In this document: piece after piece, positions 37,896-46,332 of the stretch
Numbering within the stretch: position 1 is the first letter of the stretch
Layout: each line of letters starts with the position of its first letter
Assembly (NCBI GenBank): GCA_040954595.2
Contig: CM082590.2
Coordinates: 6,262,001 to 6,326,000 of the forward strand
Origin: Balanoglossus misakiensis
Taxonomy: Eukaryota > Hemichordata
Direction of reading: 5' to 3'
Length of the DNA: 64,000 nucleotides
Translations under genes and position numbers: made by a program
The notes under the pieces: model-generated
What the model saw: the letters and a program-made list of their open reading frames with translations, nothing else
The model's database searches: none
Told to the model about the DNA's origin: nothing

Positions 37896-40800
37896 GTAGG
37901 TTTCAAAATCCAGTTGTTTTGCTTAGGTACCATACTGCAGCTGTCATAACGAAATATCAATCGCCGTGTTGGATCAGATGCTTTGCTCATTTTGTTAAAT
38001 ATCTGCATTGATAACTTCAACATATGCTTTACGTGAACTTGGTGGACTTTTTATCTTTAAACCTTGTTAAAGGGACAAAGTCTCTCTCTCGCTGCCCTTT
38101 TTCCATTAATAATATTTGATAAGAGACACTGTTTATATTATTCTACAAGTGGATATATAGTGAGTCAACGTTCAATCACACACAACTTCAATCCAACTTG
38201 AAGATACGAGAGTGATAAACTCGCCAAAATGAATAATCGGTGTTTACTCTTATATCCTACAAACGGGATGAAAGTTGTGTGTGGTCGAACATTGATTCGC
38301 TATATATCCACATGTAGAATAACATAAACAGTGTCTTGCATCAAACATAATTAAGTGAGAGAGAGACTGTGTCCCTTTAATATGGGGATCGGAGCAGTAG
38401 AGGACTCAGAAACCTCCGGTACTTATGCCTTATGCCATTCCACTCACGTTGCCAGCCGGCCCCCTTTGTATTCCTTCACGAAATCAACTTCTACCACGTA
38501 GAATATTATCACCATGTACACGTTTCTTAGGTTGGGAAACAGCACTCATATTTAGCGATTTTAATATTTGTATATAGTTCAGTGCCAACATTTGCATGGG
38601 CTAATATTAGTACAGTTTGAAAACAAATTATGATAATGATCCCAAAAGTTGCAGCTTATGTGCCTTTAAAAGCCTTACTCAACAGTGGGTCAAATCTTTT
38701 GTTTCCAGAAACAGTTACGTGCTAAGACAAAGGCTTTCATGTTTGAATCCATTGTTCTGCCCTGGGATCTAGAAATGGGCCTTTAATGAAGGTATTTTCT
38801 TGAACAAATTGCGTGTATTGAATACAGGTGAGAGAAACACAAGATGTCTCTGACGCTGCGTGTTTGTAATGTTTCACTCCTTTTCTTTGCATTCATTCAA
38901 TCAATCACAGGTCCCTCTGCCTGCCACTGGCTCTTGTCTCCCTACTCGGTTTCCTGTCTATATGCCAGGCTCAAATTCCAGGTATGTATACACTGCAAAA
39001 AAATATAGGTGCAAGCAGCAGTAGCGGGGCCCTCGCCAAACTGGCACATGGCGTGAATGGGGTCAACATAGTTTAACCATCGAGTTTGCGCACCATAGCA
39101 GTGGATGAGGTCAAGTGTGAGACTCCATCAGGTGTTCCATCCCTCCAAATGCCAAGGCTGTATGTGCTCTGGATGCCGAGATATGGGAAAGTAGGTCTGG
39201 GTCACCTAAGGTCACCCAAAATTTCGGCAAAATTTTTTGAACCCATACTGGTTCATGTCCAACATAAACCAGACCTCTAGCCATATTGGTTATCCTGGAA
39301 TTCGATATGTACATAATTAATGAGATAAGCAGGTGTCACAGGTAACACCAAAATTTTACTTTTTATTTTGGTCAAATGCTGCACCGACCAGAATTCCACA
39401 GTAAGGTAAATTAATTAATAAAAAGTAATAAAACAATCCGTCCATGTCTCATGGTAAGGCTTTTCGTGTGTTAGGTTTTATCAATTTTTAGAAACTAGTT
39501 TTAGTCAAGATATTTTCATTAGGTAAATTATTTTTTTAATCTTTTGCGATTTCTTCGATTTGCGATTTTTTGTCATAGTCTTGGCAGGAAGGTATCTCGC
39601 TTATAGCTCCATGTTGTATTTAAGGATGTACGCACAGAACATAAACCGGAAACACTGCGCGCCTGGTCTTTTTCTCATAGGATTACATTGATAATCGCCA
39701 GAAAACAAAATTCTACTATTGTCATTTTCACGAAATTTTACACAAGTCATAGCTCAGTCCAGCAAATATAAATTCATTGGTCAAATAAAATATAGGGGTC
39801 ACCGCGCTCTATTTTGAGATAAATTGCGTTAAAAATTTTGCCCATAGACAAACCATTGGTGAAAAATGCTGAGTCAGCAGTTTTCTTATATTATCGGCCT
39901 AATTCATAGCTCTGTATTTCATAAACGAGCGCGGTGACCCGTATATTTTATTACGGATTTTCATTATACATACAACGGAGAATAAAACATTCCACAATTA
40001 AAAAATGACAATACTTTCAATTTTACTGAACGTATATCCTTAATATATAGTTTTCAACGAATTTCTGTGTTATCGAGGCACCAGAGGAAGACTGTTTCAA
40101 TTTATTTTAATGTGTTGTCAATTTTTAAATGGTAAATAAATCAAATAAACAACATTATAACACACCATGCAGCGAACCCTCGATCGTGATTCGTCAATAC
40201 GCCGTCACCTTAGTAATTTCGAACTGTTCTCTTTGGCATCAGTTCAATCGGTTTCTGCCCGGTACTGTTGCCCCGTCTTGATATAATTCCGTGTTTAGTG
40301 TGTTATAAAACACATGATGACTGACATATTCGGGCAACAGTGTATTTTTGATGACCTCAGGACTGCAAGTCACACCAAAACAGTCTGTTTTAGTTGTGAC
40401 TAGCAGCGCCCTCAGTCATCAAAATACTCTGTTGCCCTCATTGTCAGTCATCATGTGTACACTGTTGCCCTCATTGTCAGTCATCATGTGTATACTGATC
40501 ACTGGGCGTAACCGTTCACGCTGTGTACCAGCCAGCCGATCAATTCCCGAAAGTAGTTCCGGTCACACAATGAAAATCGGTCCATGTATTTCCACTAGTA
40601 AAATAGACCCTGAAGACTCGTCATACCCTCACTGTTAAACACAAGCAGGTGGGAACAAACCATTAAATAGTGATAATAACAAATAAATGCGTCATCAATT
40701 ACGAATTAATATTTAATTATGTACAAATGTAGAAAATCAGTGTTTTTGTTTTTCGTGTTTCAGATGACATGGCAGCGACAACATTAACGGTAACCGTACC

Positions 40801-42889
40801 AGACCCAACAACAGGTGGATTTACTGATGGGACGGGTGTATTTACCACCTTTACACTTGCATATACTGTAACAGGGGCTGGAGCAACACCTAGCGCTGTG
40901 AAGATCTACTTCAGCAACGCTGACGGCTCAACAAAGTCGGCTGAAGTCACGGCAGGTGGTATGGATGCACCGCCTGGCACTATACAATACGGAGCTTCTG
41001 GGAGTTTCCGGGACCTCACGGCTTCGCTAATACTCTACACCGCTAACTGTGCCGCATACACCAAACTGTGTGCTGCCATCACAGTGACGGATGATGATGC
41101 CACCAACAACGAGGCGTGTGTTGACTTTGGCACTGGCGCTGACAAAGCCGGCACCAAAATCTGTAGTGAGTATTCAATTATTGCGGAACTATTCTTTGCT
41201 ATCAATCACGTGATCTGGCCACTAAAACAAATGGATGTAAATGTACTCCACTGAGACATTATAGTTTTCTTTTTCATTGAAATATTTCACTTTCTTTTTT
41301 TAAAATTGCCTGAATTTCTGACTGTACTGAGATTTCTTTAATTTTTTGGCAATTTGTCATAAATGTTATCTTAATATACTAACAGACAAAATAAGCTCAA
41401 TTGTCTCTAAGAAATACATTTACATAAGTGCAGAATGTTTGGAAAACATGAATATTCCTTTATCGTATCTGATTGTTATGGGACGGTGGTGACATGCATG
41501 CACATTAAAGGGACAAAGCCCCCTCTCGCTGCCCGTTTGCCATTAATTATGTTTGATAGCAGACAATGTTAATGTAATTATACAATGTGGTTATAGCGAA
41601 TCAATGTTCAATCACACACAACTTTCATCCCACTTATAGACATAAGAGTGAACAACTCGCCAAAATGAATAATCGGTATCTGCTATTTATTCATTTTGGC
41701 GAGATTTTTACTCCCATATCCTACAAACGGGATGGAAGATGTGTGTGGTCGAACGTTGATTCACTATATATCCACATGTAGAATAACATAAGCGGTGTAT
41801 CAAACATAATTAATGGAAAAAGGGCAGCGAGAGAGTGATTTTGTCCCTTTAATTAACCCTAACACTGCCAAGTCGGTTGAAACTGGTTTGATTTCCAGGG
41901 TGCCTAGAATCCTGGCTCCCAGGCCTGTTAGACTGCCAAGTGTGTGTTAATCAGTAGGGCCTCTACAAGACCCTTAACCCTAACACTGCCAAGTCAATTG
42001 AAACTGGTTTGATTTCCAGGGTGCCTAGAATCCTGGCTCCCAGGCCTGTTAGACTGCCAAGTGTGTGTTAATCAGTAGGGCCTATACGAGACCCTCAGAC
42101 CAAACCAGTGCAAATCGGTACGATGGCGGCGAGAGAGAGACTTTCTCCATTTAAATTTGAAACACAAATGAAAGTGCAAAGTAACTGAGCAACACCATGT
42201 CTTCCTTTTTAGATGATATTGCTGCTTCGACATTGACGGTAACATCGCCTGCTCCTGCAAGTGGGGTATTCCGCGTTGGAGAATCCGTCTCCACCACTTT
42301 CACATTGGCATATACAGTAACTGGAAATGGCGGGTCACCTAGTGACGTCAAAGTGTATTTCAGCAATGCCGATGGCTCCACGAAATCAACCGAAGTGACC
42401 GCGACTGGGAGCAATGCACCTGGCGGGACAGCAGTAACGGTGTCCGGAAGTTACGCCGATCTGGTTGCGTCACTTACCCTCGACGTGACTAACTGCGCCG
42501 CCTACACCAAAGTCTGTGGGTCAATCACAGTGACGGATGATGACGTCACCAACAACGCGGCCTGTGCTGGTTTTGGTACCACTGCTGCTCAGGCAGGGAC
42601 GAAGAACTGCACTGCAGATGCAGGTAACGTCTGAATTTATTCAGTGTATGTCCAGCACCAGCAATGATGAAAATTTAAAGGCCAAAAACGCCCAGAATGG
42701 GGAAACATGCTCGTATGTTTCAGTTTTCTAAACCAGAATATAAAGGCTGATGACTCAACTAAGTACAAACAACTTTTCTGATTATAGAGAAGAAATAGTA
42801 CTTTTGGCTCTAAACTGATTTTCCTGGGGTGAATAATTATGTTCTGTTGATTGATTGATTGATTGATTGTTTGATTACTTGATTGTTAG

Positions 42890-42935
<46 letters not shown>

Positions 42936-43781
42936 AGAATTTACACATATGAGAGGTTGTGTAATGAACATTGGATGCCGCCCTGCACCAACCGGGAATG
43001 TAGCGTTAAAGGTATACAGTCACCTCCAATTAATTTACACACGCCCATATATGGCTGAAATGGCGTATTTGGGCGTTGTAAAGAACATATGGTGGCGCTC
43101 TTTCTTTCGCGTGTGCCACCCACTGAAAATCAGTGAATTGCTAGATCTCATTTTGCCATTGTACAACTATAGCTAATTTTTAATAGGTGACTGTATACCT
43201 TTAATGTACCACATGTAATGATAATGTATTGATGTTTTCTTTCTTTCATGTGCTTGTATCACACTCAATAAATTGACAGACGTGACAACCGAGTCCCCAA
43301 CAACAGGTAGGGCTGGTCAACCATGCCTCTAAAGTGAACTTTTTATGCATAATTTGAATTATCCGGCATTAACACATGTCTGTCTGTCTGTCTGTCTGAC
43401 TCTCTGTCTGACTCTCTGACTCTCTGTCTGACTCTCTGTGTGTATGGGATTGTGTGTTGAAAAAATGAATTCTAGTCCGGACTAGAATACAAACTTTGCA
43501 CAATAACTATGATGACTATACATATAGGTTTTGTTAATTAGTTAGCTTGATACTGGTAGTTTCACCATTCTTTGGGGATTTGAACAAGAAACTACAGTAG
43601 TGATACAAAACTTACTGAAAACAGCGAAAAGTTAGAGTTAATGGAGAGAGAGAATAATTATAATAATGTTATGATGCTAACTTTTCGTTTTCTGCCAGGT
43701 TCTACCGGTCACATGACAGTCACATCCGTGATTGTATTCTTTATCACCATCGCAACCGCCTTCTTGTGCATTTTGAAGTAG
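37891..43781 (+). CDS. Secreted/GPI-type protein with two tandem ~135-residue domains
   Basis: Six exons (37891-37895, 38911-38981, 40764-41165, 42213-42623, 43280-43306, 43699-43781) total 999 bp, giving 332 residues with every phase matching. It has a signal peptide (MGSLCLPLALVSLLGFLSIC, likely cut after A22) and domain 1 (about 26-159) and domain 2 (about 160-296), roughly 60% identical by eye. Both domains carry FTLAYTVTG, VYFSNADGSTKS-type, NCAAYTK and TVTDDD motifs and four conserved Cys. A Thr/Pro/Ser stalk follows, then a C-terminal hydrophobic segment (about 316-331) ending in a single Lys. The layout suits a GPI-anchored or very short-tailed surface protein with beta-sandwich domains. 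I do not recognise the family and propose no function. The 5-nt first coding exon is inferred from phase and promoter position. Confidence 0.8.
38067..38380 (+). mobile_element. F-family palindromic MITE, full length
   Basis: Intact termini TTAAAGGGACAAAGTCTCTC and GTGTCCCTTTAA, with a slightly shortened central region. It lies in intron 1 of the surface-protein gene. Confidence 0.95.
38540..38669 (-). mobile_element. C-family MITE fragment
   Basis: On the minus strand it starts TTAAAGGCACATAAGCTGCA and continues with 'acttttgggatcat', the C-family left end. The rest of the element is missing. Confidence 0.75.
38911..38981 (+). CDS. Surface-protein exon 2 (signal peptide)
   Basis: 71 bp from acceptor AATCACAG to donor GTATGT. 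Read in the frame demanded by the phase-1 junction with exon 3, it encodes SLCLPLALVSLLGFLSIC and QAQIP. The other two frames are polar and do not join. Confidence 0.8.
39110..39350 (-). repeat. Interspersed repeat related to the 57.6-58.3 kb array
   Basis: The reverse complement contains 'cacctgcttatctcattaatt', 'catgaaccagtatgggttcaaaa' and 'ttgggtgaccttaggtgaccc', a diverged single unit of the ~240-bp repeat found in ALIX intron 9. Confidence 0.7.
39620..40043 (+). mobile_element. P-family MITE, full length
   Basis: A 424-bp element from TTAAGGATGTACGC to CGTATATCCTTAA with ~12-bp inverted termini, non-coding, in intron 2 of the surface-protein gene. Confidence 0.92.
40152..40500 (+). repeat. 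Foldback repeat, copy 1
   Basis: The second half is a foldback: 'catgatgactgacatattcgggcaacagtg' pairs with 'ctctgttgccctcattgtcagtcatcatg'. A second copy is at 63,205-63,513. The last phrase is repeated once more here (40,441-40,493). Confidence 0.85.
40764..41165 (+). CDS. Surface-protein exon 3 (domain 1)
   Basis: 402 bp, phase 1 to 1, residues 26-159, acceptor TTTCAG and donor GTGAGT. It encodes the whole first domain, including FTLAYTVTG, IYFSNADGSTKS, NCAAYTKLC and TVTDDDATNN. Confidence 0.92.
41209..41463 (+). mobile_element. C-family MITE, internal/right fragment (degenerate)
   Basis: It shares 'aatggatgtaaatgtactccactgagac' and 'tttttaaaattgc' phrases with 48,355-48,540 of the full C element. 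No intact terminus is present. Confidence 0.55.
41505..41852 (+). mobile_element. F-family palindromic MITE, full length
   Basis: TTAAAGGGACAAAGCCCCCT to TTTTGTCCCTTTAA, with the 'ccaaaatgaataatcgg' turn in the middle. It lies in intron 3 of the surface-protein gene. Confidence 0.95.
41853..42110 (+). repeat. ~121-bp tandem duplication
   Basis: Two copies of a unit starting TTAACCCTAACACTGCCAAG, with 'ggtgcctagaatcctggctcccagg', lie directly after an F element. A remnant of an F right end (GGCGAGAGAGAGACTTTCTC) follows at 42,127-42,146, suggesting the duplication was flanked by F sequence. Confidence 0.85.
42213..42623 (+). CDS. Surface-protein exon 4 (domain 2)
   Basis: 411 bp, phase 1 to 1, residues 160-296, acceptor TTTTAG and donor GTAACG. 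It encodes the second domain copy with the same landmarks (FTLAYTVTG, VYFSNADGSTKS, NCAAYTKVC, TVTDDDVTNN). It arose by duplication of a symmetric phase-1 exon. Confidence 0.93.
42846..42936 (+). repeat. (GATT)n followed by (TTG)n microsatellites
   Basis: Five GATT-type units at 42,848-42,870, then about fifteen TTG units to 42,935. The Cys- or Val-rich open frames across it are not genes. Confidence 0.97.
43006..43204 (+). mobile_element. V-family MITE, full length
   Basis: A 199-bp element with near-perfect termini TTAAAGGTATACAGTCACCT and AGGTGACTGTATACCTTTAA. The core has 'catatggtggcgctctttctttcgcgtgtgccacc'. Its sister is at 49,216. Confidence 0.93.
43280..43306 (+). CDS. Surface-protein exon 5 (27-bp microexon)
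   Basis: Nine codons, phase 1 to 1, reading D-V-T-T-E-S-P-T-T between TTGACAG and GTAGGG. It forms an O-glycosylatable stalk segment. Being frame-neutral, it could be skipped. Confidence 0.75.
43376..43441 (+). repeat. (CTGT)n / CTGACTCT microsatellite
   Basis: TCTG tetramers pass into CTGACTCTCTGT octamers, in intron 5 of the surface-protein gene. Confidence 0.95.
43699..43781 (+). CDS. Surface-protein exon 6 (hydrophobic C-terminus, stop)
   Basis: Encodes GSTGHMTVTS, then a ~16-residue hydrophobic run and final Lys before TAG. The small residues G306/S307/G309 upstream of the hydrophobic tail are possible GPI attachment sites. A one-pass membrane helix with a one-residue tail is the alternative. 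Confidence 0.85.
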
Positions 43782-43806
43782 ACATTCAGGTATCCAGCCT
43801 ATAGAG

Positions 43807-44014
43807 TAAGTAATATAACACGTCGTTGATTTCAAACAGTGCATTTTGATTGTGGTCATTCAAAATTTTAAAGGGACAAAGTCTCTCTCTCACTGCCCTT
43901 TTCCATTCATTATGTTTGATACAAGACCCCGTATATCCCTATATCATCTTGTCCCTTTAACTCATTTTTGACGTTTGAAATAATTTTCACAATTTCTCCC
44001 CTCCTAATTCACAG
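43807..44014 (+). other. Possible 3' UTR intron of the surface-protein gene
   Basis: Donor A/GTAAGTAAT at 43,807 and a pyrimidine-rich acceptor CTCCTAATTCACAG ending 44,014 would remove 208 nt downstream of the stop, including an internally deleted F element. This is inference from splice motifs only. Confidence 0.35.
43868..43960 (+). mobile_element. F-family internal-deletion derivative (93 bp)
   Basis: The left end TTAAAGGGACAAAGTCTCTC through 'gatacaagaccccgtatat' is joined almost directly to CTTGTCCCTTTAA. About 250 bp of the palindrome are missing. Confidence 0.92.
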
Positions 44015-45578
44015 ATATCAACGGGCTGCCCGAACGAATGAATTGAGGAAGTGACGCAAGGTTGAATTTACATATATTAATAATTTCCGGTTGATAGCCA
44101 GCATTGTGTCTTATGTAGTGATAGTCAGATCTCATAAAAGGGAACTTTTCAAACAAGGGTAATACATACAATGAAAATAACGCTGCATCCACAAATACCT
44201 GAAGTGAGGTCGGTATTTTTCGGGAGATGTTGCCATGAAAAATTGAAATTCAAATGGAGATATCTTCGATATATATATGTTTTTTAGATTACTTGCCCAG
44301 TTGATGACAAATACCATTTTGGGTATATTCTTTCTTTGTGAAATAAATATCGATAAACAAATCTTTAACATGAAAAGAATTGCCCATATAACGATATAAG
44401 GCTCCATAGAAACAGTCCGATGGTAAACAACATGCTTGAATGAACCGCCGTTACTACACGGAAACTGAACGTCACAATCACGTGATCTTTTGTTTACTCT
44501 AACAACAACTTACTGCGCAAGTGACGTCACATTGTATGGGTACGTACCCATAAAATTTATTATTTCTATTTTTACATACTGAACCATGACAACTGACCAA
44601 GTCACACATGAGTTGTTTTATTTATTTTATTTTATTTTATTTTATTTATTCTTTATTTCAGGCCATATGCCCATACTGTAAAAAAACATACAAAAACAAA
44701 AACAGAAACAACTCCATAAAAAGAGACACAAAGAAAAAAAATCCAATAAACCAATGTTTTATTTTGGCAAGTAAAGTATTATACAAACAAAAGTTGGGAG
44801 TTTTATGCTACAAAGTAAATTATCATTATCATCAACTGGATTTTTTTTAGATTTTCCTCGTACAGTGAGCGAAGTGTATGTAATTTGGATGGTGAATCAG
44901 AATCAATGTTAGGAGTATTATACCAGAAAACAAAGAAAATTAAATTTAAACAACCGGTTCATTTTAATACACATAATTTTAATAGCATGTCCTTTGTCTA
45001 AATTCCCAGATCTCAAACTCCCCTCTTAGTATTTCTGAAATCAACGTCTATCAAAACTGTTTAATAAATCTTCATAATTATTGAGATAAATTCATTATCA
45101 TTATTTTCTTTTTTAGTTTAACATTTTCAATCTTGTCATAATGACGACATTGTAGATTTTTTTTGATTTACTGAATGTTCGTCTACGTTTTGTGTAAACG
45201 TCCAAATAGTTAGTGTTGTTTAATTCTTAATCTATAACTATGGCACGACATTTTGGATGGTGTTAGTTTATGACGATGCTATGGATGACGTCAAATGAAA
45301 TGTTCGTCACGACATTTTGTGACGAGTGTATCATTTGTTCGCACGACTCCGTATCCGAGACCGACTCCCGCTAGAGGGCGTACTTTCATATGGCCTGTCA
45401 TGTCATGACATGGATATATTTGAGGAATTTGTCAAACACAAATTCACATTACCAAGACGTACATTTTTGCACAGATTGTTGAAGTGTAAGTTTACTGTGC
45501 GAATTTACAGTCAAAGGGAATAAATTGTTGGTAGACCAGCATTTCTTTGTCTTTTGTATTCTTGTTTATGTACCACAA
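44015..45578 (+). other. Intergenic interval, no gene seen
   Basis: It contains an AATAAA at 44,342-44,347 that could serve the surface-protein transcript, and a (TTTTA)n-type tract at 44,615-44,655. No exon, RNA gene or known repeat was recognised. Confidence 0.5.
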
Positions 45579-45748
45579 AATTATGTTTGATACAAGACAC
45601 CGTTAATGTTATTCTACATGTGGATATATAGTGAATCAACGTTCGACTACACACACCTCCCAGGACAAAGTCTCTCTCTCGCTACCCTTTTTCTATTAAT
45701 TATGTTTGACACAAGCCACTGTTTATGTAATTCTACATGCATATGTCT
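45579..45748 (+). mobile_element. F-family composite fragment
   Basis: A left fragment (ATTATGTTTGATACAAGACA to 'cgttcgactacacacacctccc') is joined through AGGACAAAGTCTCTCTCTCG to a second left fragment. The same joint recurs near 53,515 and 56,598. Confidence 0.85.
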
Positions 45749-45945
45749 CGTGACACCCAAGAAATCAAACGGTTCGTCCCTATGATAGTAACAACTGATA
45801 GTAACGACAACGGCCGATATTTTGATATAAAATAAGTTCGCTTGTGTATTTTATTCTAACTTTGCAGCACATTCAATATATTGCCATGGGTTTAAATCTA
45901 GCGAGATCTAACACGTCTAAGAAAAAGAAGGGCGTGTAAAGTAGT

Positions 45946-46009
45946 CTGCCCCAATCCCACCGCTGGCTGCGCTACCAGCGTAGCGCAGCCAGCGGTGGGA
46001 TTGGGGCAG
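45946..46009. promoter_or_regulatory. Perfect 29-bp inverted repeat upstream of ALIX
   Basis: Arms 45,946-45,974 and 45,981-46,009 are perfect complements around a 6-bp spacer CCAGCG. The arms are GC-rich and contain CCGCTGGCTGCGCTA. The structure ends 114 bp before the ALIX start codon. Whether it acts as DNA, as a 5' UTR hairpin, or is merely a foldback remnant is unknown. Confidence 0.9.
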
Positions 46010-46046
46010 GGAACCAGCCTGCGCGTGATGTTGTGTCACGCAACGA

Positions 46047-46077
46047 TGACGTCATGGGTCAACACGAGATGACGTCA
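46047..46077 (+). promoter_or_regulatory. Twin CRE sites in the ALIX promoter
   Basis: Two perfect palindromic CREs, TGACGTCA, at 46,047-46,054 and 46,070-46,077, each inside a repeated GATGACGTCATGGGTCAA unit, 23 bp apart and 47-77 bp upstream of the ATG. Known binders of this motif are CREB/ATF bZIP factors. Confidence 0.7.
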
Positions 46078-46117
46078 TGGGTCAAATGATCAGCCGTCAT
46101 CTTCCCTGTTTCCTGCA

Positions 46118-46129
46118 CCCAAGATGGCG
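46118..46129 (+). promoter_or_regulatory. YY1-type motif overlapping the ALIX start codon
   Basis: CCAAGATGGCGGC surrounds the initiator ATG at 46,124. It matches the extended YY1 consensus often found just downstream of transcription starts, which would imply a very short 5' UTR. Confidence 0.5.
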
Positions 46130-46332
46130 GCGACGTTCATCAGCGTTCCGCAGAAAAACAGCACCGAGGTGGACCTGACGCGGCCGTTTAAGACATTCAT
46201 CGCCAACACGTACGGCACCGAGGCGGGCGGTGAAGACTACAGTCATGCTATAAAAGAATTCAACAAATTGAGAACGAATGCTTGTGTGAAAGTTTTGGAC
46301 AAACATGAAACAGCGGTGGATCTGGTTTACAG
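46124..46332 (+). CDS. PDCD6IP: ALIX exon 1
   Basis: Residues 1-69 plus two bases, starting [18 protein letters not shown]. The G at +4 and alignment to the ALIX N-terminus fix the start. Donor CAG/GTATGTG; this junction sequence is repeated twice more downstream. Confidence 0.97.

Noticed and set aside
38844-38981. ATG at 38,844 as start of the surface protein, reading through the exon-2 acceptor
   Set aside because: That frame joins exon 3 out of phase; only the frame encoding SLCLPLALVSLL matches the phase-1 junction.
42867-43176. Poly-Cys and poly-Val frames
   Set aside because: Produced by the (TTG)n tract running into a V-family MITE.
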